Positions 34,691 through 44,796 of a stretch of 64,000 bases of DNA are shown one piece after another. A model generated the notes under the pieces. That model did not search any database. It was not told the DNA's origin and saw nothing but the letters and a program-made list of their open reading frames with translations. The stretch is from Antilocapra americana (Eukaryota > Chordata > Mammalia > Artiodactyla > Antilocapridae), in contig ML661756.1 in assembly GCA_007570785.1 (NCBI GenBank), positions 99,285 through 163,284 of the forward strand, in the 5' to 3' direction. Position 1 is the stretch's first letter, and each line of letters starts with the position of its first letter. Position numbers and translations under genes: made by a program.

Positions 34691-35394
34691 ACATATAATG
34701 TAGTCCTCCACAATATTATGTCAGAGCTTTTGTGTACCTATTTAAAAAAATGACATGTATCCTTGGATAGCATTTATTTTGCATATACAAATTTATATGA
34801 TCATATAAGCTCAAACATTTTTAAAGAAATGGGGTTATACCCTTTATTATTCTATAACATTTTTAAATTATGAAAAAAAATCAATAGTTCATAAAAAATC
34901 CAAGAACAAAAATGGCATTATATGATAAAAATTTAATTTCTCCACAAGTCCATATAATTCTATGTCTTTGAAGAAATAGCCCCCTATGGTTTCCTGTGTA
35001 TTCCTCTAAAAATTGTTCATTTACAGACATATACTCAACTGTTTTATACTGTTGGTTGCACACAAACATTCATTACTTCCAGTTTCTTCTTATGAAAGTA
35101 GAAGAAACTGACTTCACTTCTGTCTCCAAGTGTGCATATAATCAAGACATGGTATATGGCATTCCCTTGATCTCCATCACAGATTCAAGAGTGGGTACTT
35201 GATCTCAATTGGCCCAATAACACTAAAGGAGTGAACTTTGAAACTCTGTTAGGAGGAAAAACTTATTCTCTTACTAGAACTGAAGAAGGAAGCATGATGC
35301 CACAGTCAGTGCTAAAAGGCATTTTGAGAATGTTTAGGAGACAGTTTTAAGAAGGTAGCAAAGGGAATGGACTCTTGGAGCTATACTTCTTGAA
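34691..35394. other. Intergenic DNA, nothing recognised
   Basis: No repeat recognised. Two overlapping open stretches of 62 and 68 codons on opposite strands near 34.9-35.2 kb have no domain features and I regard them as chance. Confidence 0.45.
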
Positions 35395-35836
35395 TATGAA
35401 TCAGTTCTGTTCAGATGTGCAGTCATGTCCAACTCTGTGCAACCACAAGGACTGCAGCAGGCCAGGCCAGGCCTCCCTGTTCATCACTAACTTTCGGAGT
35501 TTACCCAAACTCATGTCCATCGATTTGAGTTGCCATCCAACAGCCTCATCCTCTGCTGTCCCCTTCTCCTCTCACCCTCAATCTTTACTAACATCAGGGT
35601 CTTTTCAAAAGGCAGTTCTTCTCATCAGATGGCCAAAGTATGGGAGTTTCAGCTTCAACATCAGTCCTTCTAATGAACATTCAGGACTGATCTCCTTTAG
35701 GATGGACTGATTGGATCTCCTTGCAGTCCAAGGGACTCTCAAGAGTCTTCTCCAACACCACAGTTCAGAAGCCTCAATTCTTCTGCACTCAGCTTTCTTT
35801 ATAGTCCAACTCTCACAGCCATACATGACCACTGGT

Positions 35837-36284
35837 ATTGGGGAATATTTAACAGGAGGATTCCTATGTCCTGTTTCTGATAAGTCCTCTGTTCATTATC
35901 AGTGGAATGGCACACCGCTCCCAGGACTGAGGTCATAGAATGAGACAGGCTTGAATCTCCTTCTGTAAACATTCTCCTTACGAAGGAACTGCTTGGTCTC
36001 GATCCTCTTTCTTGAGATATGGATTGTTTCCTGATCTTGTGACCATTATTATCCCTTTGTTCCCTTGGTAATGGTTGCTGCACATTTGGTCTTCTGATCT
36101 TTATCATTGTCTAAATTTCTTGTGCAACAACATATATATATACTCCCAGAAAGATCATTAAAGCACCCTTCCTCCACCAGAGGCTTGGGTCTCTGTGTCT
36201 TTTTCTTTCTTGCTTTCTTTCTCTCACTTTCTTATCATCAACTCTGGACCACCAGGTCGTCTGGTCCATTAAAGGACCCCAACA
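35837..36284 (+). mobile_element. 5' LTR of the provirus
   Basis: 448 bp, from ATTGGGGAATATTT to GGACCCCAACA, matching the 3' LTR throughout. It contains a TATA-like tract (36131-36141), a polyadenylation-type ATTAAA (36157-36162) and a pyrimidine-rich U5 side (36199-36235). A hand alignment with the 3' LTR gives about 34 substitutions over about 445 positions, plus two indels. The exact left end is uncertain by three bases because ATTGGGG and the target site abut ambiguously. Confidence 0.93.
36157..36162 (+). promoter_or_regulatory. ATTAAA polyadenylation-type signal, 5' LTR
   Basis: ATTAAA followed by a pyrimidine-rich stretch. Present at the same place in the 3' LTR (46344-46349). It is the only plausible R-region signal in this LTR apart from a second ATTAAA at 36268-36273 near its end. 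Confidence 0.55.
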
Positions 36285-36286
36285 AT

Positions 36287-36304
36287 TGGCGCCCCATAAC
36301 AGGG
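36287..36304 (+). promoter_or_regulatory. Retroviral primer-binding site
   Basis: TGGCGCCCC begins two bases after the 5' LTR end. The TGGCGCC core is the primer site complementary to the 3' end of lysine tRNA used by betaretrovirus-like elements. The bases after it (ATAACAGGG) have drifted, so the full 18-base match is not preserved. Confidence 0.8.
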
Positions 36305-36562
36305 ACATTTGGTATATGTGGCATTTCAGACGGAGTGACTCAAGGGCCTATTGAGGCTGGAACATATTGAGACACGGGTTAAACAGCTGGAAAGCCCCAC
36401 CATTTTTCTCTTCAACTGGTAGAAAACTATCTTGACTGTAATAATTGTAGTTGTCTTATTCTTGCTGATTGCTTTTTATATCTGTAACTATATAATGAAT
36501 TTTATATCTAACTGGCTTAGGCATTTAAGTTACAAGTACTTATTCATGCTCTTGAAGTTTAT

Positions 36563-37120
36563 TGCCTCAACAATTTAAGACCTATGCCCCTTCCCAGCAG
36601 GAAGAGGTTACTGGACGATTTTAAGGCCCATGCCCCTTCCCAGCAAGAAAAAGTTACAAAAAGATTTCTCCACCCCTTCCCTGACAACTATATTCTCCTA
36701 ATAGCAGGAGAAAATAAAAGAATTAAAATTTGAGCAGACATTCCAAGGCTCTATAAAGAAGAAGCAAACATTCTCACTCATGCTTTCCTTAACTCGTGTG
36801 CAACAATGTATCTTGCCCAGAGACATTATCTGAAACCTATTCTCCCTGGCTCATCTTATGCCAAAGTTATCTCAAGATGTATGTCTTAGGAAAGGGCCTA
36901 ATAGAACTCTTAGAACGTTGAAGTATTCTTTTTAGCTATTCTCAGTAACTAATTGAAAAACTATATAAGGTCTCATTTAAACTAATAAGACAAATACTCT
37001 TTCTATCCCCTTTTTGATATCTATGACAGAAGCTTTCTTTGTTCTGTCACTTTAAATAAATTTTTACACACAAAGCTTTAAATGAGTGAAACCTATTTTT
37101 GGTCCCAGAGTTAACTCTCC
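36563..37120 (+). mobile_element. Probable nested LTR of an unrelated (gamma/ERV1-like) family
   Basis: Between the primer site and recognisable capsid coding sequence lies a block with LTR architecture but no similarity to the flanking proviral LTRs. A 39-40 bp enhancer-like direct repeat occurs at 36573-36611 and 36618-36657, sharing CATGCCCCTTCCCAGCA-type wording. A TATA box, TATATAAGG, lies at 36962-36970, and AATAAA at 37055-37060 is followed by ACACACAAAGC and TTTTTGGTCCCAGAG. It resembles ruminant ERV1 LTRs. I could not find a clean target duplication, so either the ends have drifted or it is a partial copy. Confidence 0.55.
36573..36657 (+). repeat. Enhancer-like 40-bp direct repeat
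   Basis: Two copies with a 45-bp period: ATTTAAGACCTATGCCCCTT... at 36573-36611 and ATTTTAAGGCCCATGCCCCT... at 36618-36657. Duplicated U3 segments of this size are typical of gammaretroviral LTR enhancers; here that is inference from position and form. Confidence 0.8.
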
Positions 37121-37124
37121 TTAA

Positions 37125-37840
37125 ACCAGGAAAATATTTTCAATGGACAATGTGGTTTCATGATATATCCAGAGATCACGCTAACAAGAATGCTTGAGCT
37201 GGCACTCCCCCAGACCAAATTACTTTTGAAATGTTAACTGGCACTGGACAATTTGATGCCATAGAAGTTCAAATACAATGCCCTCCTTTGTTGCATGAAA
37301 AATTAAAAACAATGGCCCTTGAATCTTGGGATGGAACTACTCCTCAAGGAGAGCCTACAAGTAGCTACAATAAAATATTACAAAAACCTAATGAAAGTTA
37401 TGCTGATCATTTAGCTAGATTAGAAACTGCTATTTCCTGTACTATAATTGGAGAAGAAACCAAAAAAAAAACAGCTTATGAGAATGCAAATCAAGAATGT
37501 CCAAAAGCTATCACTCCAATTCGTGAGACTGGGACTATTATTGATTGTTTGGAGGCTTGTCATAATAAACGATCAGAAACTGAAAAGATGCAAAAGCTAG
37601 CTAAGACAATGGCTGCTGCCTTTAGAAAGGGAAATGAAGGATGCTTTACATGTGGAGATAAGAACCATTCAAAAAAGGGCTACCCTAAGAAGGCTAATAG
37701 AAAACCTCCAAGAATCTGCCCTTGATGCCATAGAGGAATGCATTGGGCCAAAGATTGTAAATTTAAATTTGATATTGAAGGAAAACCTATTCCAAGAAAC
37801 TTCAAGCAGGGAAACTCCCAGGCCCCTCCAATAAAAACCA
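37125..37840 (+). pseudogene. gag: ERV gag remnant (capsid end and nucleocapsid)
   Basis: Encodes the C-terminal part of capsid and the nucleocapsid; matrix and the N-terminal capsid are missing or unrecognisable. The major-homology-like region lies about 45 codons into the 164-codon frame at 37231-37725 (QKPNESYADHLARLE). Two CCHC zinc knuckles follow. In the first (37642-37690), CFTCGDKNH is intact but the last Cys position is Tyr. The second is split by a TGA at 37723-37725 right after its first Cys-containing segment. Another stop lies at 37197-37199 in the upstream capsid. No functional Gag can be made. Confidence 0.85.
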
Positions 37841-37888
37841 GGGGCAAATTCTATCTTTTCCCTCAAACCCTCAATATCCAGCAGTGCT

Positions 37889-38520
37889 GCCATCGATATA
37901 CCAGCCTTAAATGATTTTTTCCTTTACCCCCAAGCAGTCCCTTCTAGAATACCTATCAGACTTTTTGGGCCCCTGCCCCCACAAACTTTCAGTCTTTTAC
38001 TTGGCTGATCTAGCTTGACTTCTAAAGGAATTACTGTTCATCCTGGAATAATTGATTCAGATTATAAAGGAGAGAGATTCAAATTATAATGTCATCTTAG
38101 ATTCTATGGCAATTCAAAAAGAGGGACAAAATTGTTCAATTACTTCTTTTGCCTTACATTTCTATTAACTCCTCTAATAATATGTGGACAGGTGGATTCG
38201 GCAGTACAGATCATAAACAATCTTTATGGACAACATTTATATCTAAGTATGCCCGACCAAATATAAATATCAAAATTAATGATAAACAATTTTCTGGTCT
38301 CATTGACACTGGATCTGATATTACTATCATTTCCATGTACTTATGGCCCAAATCCTGGCCTATACAAAAAGTCTCTTGCCAAATTTCAGGAGTTTCTCAA
38401 ACCAAAATGCAAGAAGTCTATCAAAGTGTTCAAATATACCTATGAGAGGGACCAGAAGGCCAACCTGCAACATTAAGACCTTATGTGATAAATGCACCCC
38501 TTAATCTAATAGGTAAGGAC
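37889..38520 (+). pseudogene. pro: ERV dUTPase and protease remnant
   Basis: Two domains in the usual class II order. The dUTPase (37889-38090) shows the AIDIPA-like start, and GITVHPGIIDSDYKGE with the catalytic-type Asp residues. It is interrupted by a TGA at 38006-38008 and by a frame change after 38084. The aspartic protease (about 38200-38450) keeps the active-site triad LIDTGSDITII and a Gly-containing flap region. The piece 38149-38445 is open for 98 codons and ends at a TGA before the C-terminal end. The dUTPase supports a betaretrovirus-like origin. Confidence 0.85.
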
Positions 38521-38609
38521 TTACTTATGCAATGGCAAACTCATATACATTCCACATTTTCCCACTGCTCATTTGAAAAACAAAGCAATTATTAAATAAC
38601 TTGGAAGAA

Positions 38610-39600
38610 TGACAAGCCTATGTGGACAGAGCAGTGGTCCCTTATGAAAGAGAAACTACAGGCTGCTAAAAAACTTACAGACACAATAGAATTGACACAT
38701 ACTGAAAAATCTTAGTGTCCTTGGGACTCTCCTATTTTTGTTATAAAGAAGAAATCTAACAAATGGCATCTCTTTACAGACCTCAGAAAAGTTAATGCAT
38801 CTATAAAACCTATGAGTGCATTACAACCAGGAATCCCATCGCCTACCACCATTCCTCAAAATTGGCATATTATTATTATTGATTTACAAGATTGCTTTTT
38901 AAATATATCTTTATACCCTTTAGACCGAGAGAGATTCACTTTCTCTCCCCTTTTTCCTAATCATAGTGGGCCTCATAAACAATATCAATGGACTGTGTTG
39001 CCTCAAGGAATGATGAATTCTCCCACCATGTGTCAATATTTTGTAGCTAAATCCCTTGAACCTGTGAGAAAACAATTCCTGACTTTCTTGTTATTCACTA
39101 TATGGATGATATCTTATTTTCAGCTCCATGTATTTGAAAAACTTAACACATGTTTGATATAGCTCAACAATTCTTAAAAGACTCTAGACTAATCATTGCC
39201 CCTGAAAAAGTTCAAACCTCTACACCTTACTATTACTTGGGATTTATTGTTAATAGACAGTATTACTACCCAAATCACACAGATTCATACTGATAAACTG
39301 TCAACCTTAAATGATTTTCAGAAATATCTAGGTGATATAAATCGAACTAGACCTTATTTAGGCATTGCTAATTATCAACTGAATAACTCATTTAACACTT
39401 TAAAAGGAGACTCTAATTAAATAGCCCTCATTCACTTTCTCAAGAAGCACGAGAGGAACTCTATTTAATACAAAATAAATTGCAAACTCACTTTCTTACA
39501 TGTATTAGAATTAATTTACCTCTAAAATTATTTATACTCCCCTCTCTTCATTCTCCCATAGGACTTCTTGCCCAACAAGAACACCCAATAGAATGGATCT
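38610..39600 (+). pseudogene. pol: ERV reverse transcriptase remnant
   Basis: Palm and fingers of a class II retroviral RT. Visible motifs: [14 protein letters not shown] followed by DLRKVNA, then [13 protein letters not shown] with the first catalytic Asp, then [17 protein letters not shown]. The active-site box YMDD is encoded at 39099-39110 but lies out of frame with the preceding 116-codon piece (38812-39162), so a frameshift separates the catalytic residues. The connection region resumes at about 39280-39420 in yet another frame. Interrupted at 39611 by a BovB. RNase H is not recognisable anywhere downstream. Confidence 0.88.
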
Positions 39601-39611
39601 ATACCCATTAT

Positions 39612-41762
39612 CATACTGAAATTAAAGAATAGGGAAAACCACTAGACCATTCAAGTATGACCTAAATCAAATCCCTTGTAATTATACAGTGGAAGTGAGA
39701 AATAAATTTAAGGGACTAGATCTAATAGACAGAGTGCCTGATGAACTATGGACAAAGGTTCATGACATTGTACAGGAGACAGGGATTAAGACCATTCCCA
39801 AGAAAAAGAAATGTAAAAAAGCAAAATGGCTGTCTGAAGAGGCCTTACAAAGAGCTGTGAAAAGAAGAGAAGCAAAAAGCAAAGGAGGAAAGGAAAGATA
39901 TTCCCATCTGAATGCAGAATTCCAAAGAATAGCAAGGAGAGATAAGAAAGTCTTCCTTAGTGATCAATGCAAATAAATAGAGGAAAACAACAGAATGGGA
40001 AAGACTAGAGATCTCTTCAAGAAAATTAGAGATACCAAGATCTCTTTAAGAAAATTAGAGATATCAAGGGAACATTTCATGCCAATATTGGCTTGATAAA
40101 TGACAGAAATGGCATGGACCTAACAGAAGCAGAAGGTATTAAGAAGAGGTGGAAAGAATACACAGAAGAACTTTATAGAAAAGATCTTCACAACTCAGAT
40201 AACCATGATTGTGTGATCACTCACACTCAGATAGAGCCAGACATCCTGCAAGGTGAAGTGAAGTGGGCTTTAGAAAGCTTCATTACAAACAAAGCTAGTG
40301 GATGTGATGTAATTCCAGTTGAGCTATTTCAAATTCTAAAAGATGATTCTGTGAAAGTGCTGCACTCAATATGTCAGCAAATTTGGAAAACTCAGCAGTG
40401 GCCACAGGACTGGAAAAGGTCATAATACATTCCTATCCTAAAGAAAGGCAATGCCAAAGAATACTCAAACTACTGCACAATTGCATTCATTTCACACTCT
40501 AGTAAAGAAATGTTCAAAATTCTCCAAGTCAGGCTTCAGCAGTACATGAACCGTGAATTTCTAGATGTTCAAGTTGGTTTTAGAAAAGGCAGAGGAACCA
40601 GAGATCAAATTGCCAACATTCGATGGATTATCGAGAAAGCAAGAGATCCAGAATAACATGTACTTTTCCTTTATTGACTATGCCAAAGCCTTTGACTATG
40701 TGGATCACTATAAATTAGGGAAAATTCTGAAAGAGATGGAAATACTGGACTATCTGACCTGTCTCTTGAGAAACCTGTATGCACATCAGGAAGCAACAGT
40801 TAGAACTGGACATGGAACAACAGACTGGTTCCAAATAGGAAAAGGAGTACGTCAAGATTGTATATTTTCACCCTGCTTATTTAACTTATATGCAGAGTAC
40901 ATCATGAGAAACGCTGGGATGGAAGATGCACAAGCTAGAATCAACACTGCTGGGAGAAATATCAATAACCTCAGATATGCAGACGACACCACTCTTATGG
41001 CAGAAAGTAAAGAGGAACTAAAGAGACTCTTGATGAAAGTGAAAGAGGAGAGTGAAAAAGTTGGCTTAAGGCTCAACATTCAGAAAACTAAGATCACGGC
41101 ATCTGGTCCCATCACTTTGAGGGGAATAGATGGGGAAACAGTGGGAAAAGTGTCAGACTTTACTTTTTTGGGCTCCAAAATCACTGCAGATGGAGATTGC
41201 AGCCATGAAATCAAAAGACGCCTACTCCTTGGAAGGAAAGTTATGGCCAACCTGGATAGCATTTTGAAAAACAGAGACATTGCTTTGCCAACAAAGGTTC
41301 GTCTATTCAAGGCTATGGTTTTCCCAGTAGTCATGTATGGATGTGAGAGTTGGACAGTGAAAAAGGCTGAGCACCCAAGAATTGATGCTTTTGAACTATG
41401 GTGTTGGAGAAGACTCTTGAGAGTCCCTTGGCCTGCAAGGAAATCCAACAAGTCCATCGTAAAGGAGATCAGTACTGGGTGTTCATCGAAAGGACTGATG
41501 TTGAAACAGAAACTCCAATACTTTGGCCACCTCATGCGAAGAGTTGACTCATTGGAAAAGACCCTGATGCTGGGAAGGATTGGGGGCAGGAGGAGAAGGA
41601 GAAGACAGAGGATGAGATGTCTGGATGGTATCACCAACTCGATGGACATAGGTTTGGGTGGACTCTGGGAGTTGGTGATGGACAGGAAGGCCTGGCGTGC
41701 TGTAGTTCATAGGGTCGCAAAGAGTCAGACACGACTGAGCGACTGAACTGATACTGATACTG
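39612..41762 (+). mobile_element. BovB LINE inserted in ERV pol, best preserved in window
   Basis: A 2.15 kb 5'-truncated sense BovB. The proviral sequence ATACCCATTAT is duplicated exactly on both sides (39601-39611 and 41763-41773). It starts upstream of the RT (TAGGGAAAACCACTAGACCA), covers the whole RT and C-terminal region, and ends with a (TGATAC)3 tail in place of the usual TGAAC tail. A 26-bp local duplication near 40012-40065 (AAGAAAATTAGAGATACCAA repeated with ATATCAA) breaks the N-terminal part. Younger than the provirus. Confidence 0.95.
40565..41746 (+). pseudogene. BovB RT and C-terminal ORF fragment, 393 codons
   Basis: The longest open frame in the window. It enters the BovB frame after a short unrelated N-terminus: the first 28 or so residues are out of frame owing to a single-base shift near 40650. 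Then it reads correctly to the stop. [13 protein letters not shown] with the first catalytic Asp is at residues 36-48, [12 protein letters not shown] with both active-site Asps at 137-148, and [11 protein letters not shown] lies in the C-terminal third. The natural protein is about 1000 residues and has an N-terminal endonuclease, absent here. Catalytic residues are intact but the product could not retrotranspose alone. Confidence 0.88.
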
Positions 41763-41773
41763 ATACCCATTAT

Positions 41774-42890
41774 AGAGAGACAATCCCTGCTGTAACACCA
41801 TCTTATCAGTCAGTCTATCCCTGTCAGCAGAGCCAATTTGAACACTATCTGGTTTAAATTTTAGACTAGAAACTATGACTACAAAAAAGCGAGATGACAT
41901 TTTTGACAATGAATGGCCACGATATTCTTTAGACTCCAGAGAAAACTGATGAAAATGAAGTCTTTTTGAAATTACAAAATTGTTTCTTTTGAACCTACAA
42001 TTAAGAAAAGACTGGCTTATTAAAACATTTTCTTTTCTTTGTTTTGAGCTCTGGTCCTGCCTCAGAAACAAAAACATGTCTGGGAAAAAATCTGAAGTTA
42101 ATGCTTATCATGTCCCTGAGATACACAGCCCACTCTGTCTGGAACTCCAGGCAAGAGAAAATTGGTAGAATTTCAAATTAAGGAAAAAACAGGGCAAAGA
42201 CATTTTAAATAGAAAACTATGAAGTTGCTGTCTGTCCAGTTTTATATGTGTCTCAGTCTTTGTCCTTGGACAAAGTTGCTAAAAGCCAGTTAGTCAACAA
42301 GCTCTATTTATCTGACCTAAAGAAAATTAAGCACTTACAAATCAAGCAGTTCTAAATTCAAAAATAAATAAATGAACTAAATGAATTTTAAACTTATATG
42401 AACTACAAAATATTCACTATTGAATTGATATCTGATACTGATGTTTGTTTATTGATCTAATTAACATTAACATTACGAAGATAACAAATGATATAGCTTT
42501 GGGTGATTTATATTTACCAGTCTACATAATGATGACATAAAATATGGTTCATGATTGCCAAACAAAGGTAGGACATATGTTTTCAATAAAAAGGTATAAG
42601 GAATGAAGTTATATTCTATTAAAAAAAAGGAAATAAATCTAAATGTACAGGTGGCTGTTCTCTGAGTAGACAAAACGATAAATACAAAAAATATAAAGAA
42701 GGCTTATAACAAGTGAAAGAGAGTTTTATACATGATTCAAATTTCTTAAGACATTAGACTGTCTTTGAAATCTTTTATTGTTGCTTTGACAAAATAAATA
42801 ATTAATGTCTTACACTGAATACAAGCTGGTACCAATCTGGAAATTTGTTTTCTCTTGTTGATAAAAGAACAAAGTTTTCTTTGAATTTGG
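41774..42890 (+). other. Unidentified 1.1 kb segment inside ERV pol
   Basis: This lies where the end of RT, RNase H and the integrase N-terminal domain should be, but I see no retroviral motif in any frame. One part reads like decayed protein-coding sequence: 42218-42352 is open for about 45 codons and contains SLSLDKVAKSQLVNKLYL before a stop. An AAATAAATAAATG run at 42362-42375 may be an old A-rich tail. The right edge is sharp where integrase wording begins at about 42888. It may be a transduced or inserted host sequence, or a very diverged viral segment. I could not tell. Confidence 0.45.
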
Positions 42891-43345
42891 TTTTTGAAAA
42901 CAGACAATGGCCCGATCTGCACTTCAAGATATTTCAAACAATTTCTACATTCTTTTTCTATTAAACATATTACAGGCATTCCTTATAATCCACAGACACA
43001 AGGCATACTTGAACGAGCACATCACACACTAGAATTAAAAAAAAATAAAAAGAGGAAATACACAAGAACACTACTATCTTCCTTATCTAAAGCAGACTTT
43101 ATTAAACTCCAACATAAGTTATTTTCTAAACCTATAACTATTGTTAATACAGCTTTGTTTTAAGTTTTTTAAACTTACCACAAGGAGATATCTTGACAAG
43201 AGCAGAAATACATTTTGAAGAATTGAAAGACTCTTCTCTTCCTCTGCCCATTTGGTATCAAGATGGGTTAAATAAACAATAGAAATCTGGGAAATTAATC
43301 TTACAGGGAAGTGGATATGCTTGCATTTCCCCAGCCTTCAAGATA
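42888..43345 (+). pseudogene. pol: ERV integrase remnant
   Basis: Catalytic core from the second catalytic Asp onward. KTDNGP (Asp codon at 42903-42905) and [16 protein letters not shown] (Glu codon at 43011-43013) are separated by exactly 35 residues, the D,D-35-E spacing. The first Asp and the zinc-binding N-terminus are missing. The C-terminal DNA-binding region is recognisable in a shifted frame at about 43240-43340 (PIWYQDGL and LILQGSGYACISP). The 89-codon open piece ends at 43161-43163. Confidence 0.87.
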
Positions 43346-43389
43346 GAGACAAAATAACAAAAACCCCAGGAGGAAGAAATTCCAATACA

Positions 43390-44640
43390 GGCTATGGCGG
43401 CTCTAAAGATCTCCAGGAAGCACCGCCCTCAGCAGCATCAACCTGATGATCTCCCCTCTTAGGGACAAATAAAAACCATTACTAATCAAGATGAAAATCT
43501 GGTTTCTCAACGGAAAATGCCTCAGAGCCCTGAAAATATTTTTGTCGCCCTGCTTGCTTTACTTGCTTGCACCCCTCTCACTCGAGCTGAACTAATTAAT
43601 CACACTTATTGGGCTTACATACCCAATCCCCCTTTTACTTCAGGCTGTAGAATGTACGGAGAAAGAACCAATCGTGTCAACCAATGACTCCATACATATG
43701 CCTTCTCCCTGGAGCTTTAAAGGGCCCTCACACTCTGAAGAAGAAGGAAAACTAATTAATATTTCTCTATGTTATGAAGTCCTTCCTTTGTACCTGGGCT
43801 CAGGAGAATTATGTGTAAACATTAGCTGACAAACTTTGGCATTCACCCTGCCTCCAAAAGAGGACTTTTGGACGTTGCTTAGATTATTTACTGCCTTTTC
43901 CTTGACTGTGAACTATGTTTATACTACTGAAACTTTAGGTAAAGATTTAGGGAAAAACAAAGAACATTATGCAAAGGGTTTACTTTAAAGAACTTTAAAT
44001 ACACTCCTGTTCGTTGGGACAAATATCAAGCCAAATCAGGAAAATTAATGTTTGTGGCTAATTATACAATTGTCAATTGGGCACCCCATAGTATGTGGTT
44101 ATCTAACTGCTCAGATGATATTAACAGTACTGTGTTTGACTATGTTACTCAAGTAGCATGGAAGGTTACTAACACTACTATGGAGCATTACCATGACAAA
44201 GGACTTCTTGGGTGGCTTGATGGTGGAATGACTTCCCCTCGTCCTTGATGAACAGATTGGGCCTGAACACTGGGACATCTGGAAACTTGCTGCAAGCACC
44301 CAGGAACTGAGACTCGGACCGGACATTTCACAGGGACCAGCCGTGGTCATAGTAACTATTACTTTCACTATAATCAATCATATTTCATACAAGCCTGTGT
44401 TCCCCTTCCTTTTGTTGTAGCTATAGGAAACTTACAATTCAATAAGACTTTACGTTCTGTGACTTGTATAAATTGCAAATTATATACTTGTCTTAACTCT
44501 TCTATCTCTTTAAGAAATGATTCCCTTTTGATTCTTCAATCTCGACGTAGTCTGTGGCTACCAATAAATCTCCAGTGGCCCTGGGAAGGAGGTCCCATGG
44601 CTGGACTTGCTTCCCGCTTACTTACTAAACTGCTCCAGTG
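43390..44640 (+). pseudogene. env: ERV envelope surface subunit remnant
   Basis: Decayed surface glycoprotein. A hydrophobic signal-peptide-like stretch, NIFVALLALLACTPLTRA, is encoded from about 43530. A stop follows some 50 codons later at 43686-43688. Further open pieces are 44048-44248 (with N-glycosylation sequons such as NCSDD... and NSTV) and 44459-44641 (cysteine-rich CINCKLYTC block, then SLWLPINLQWPWEGGP near the subunit boundary). At least three frame interruptions. Class II character is inferred from the neighbouring genes. Confidence 0.78.
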
Positions 44641-44796
44641 ATGTAAATGATTCATTGGATGGCTGATTCTTGGCATTTTGGGATTAACAGCTATTTGCAC
44701 TACTGCTGCCATCAGTGGTGTTGCTTTACAAACCCCAATTCAAACACATAATTTTATCCAAAATTGGACTAAAGATGCTCATACTATGTGGGCCAC

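Noticed and set aside
35605..35832. Separate short gene next to the 5' LTR
   Set aside because: It encodes the BovB C-terminal motif and continues, across the provirus, into the rest of the same BovB at 46.5 kb.
39601..39626. CATACTGAAATTAAAG after the first ATACCCATTAT as ERV sequence
   Set aside because: It aligns with the BovB text just upstream of the TAGGGAAAACCACTAG block, so the BovB begins directly after the target duplication.
41080..41649. 189-codon minus-strand open frame
   Set aside because: It is the antisense of the well-preserved BovB coding region. Similar antisense shadows recur over every BovB in the window.
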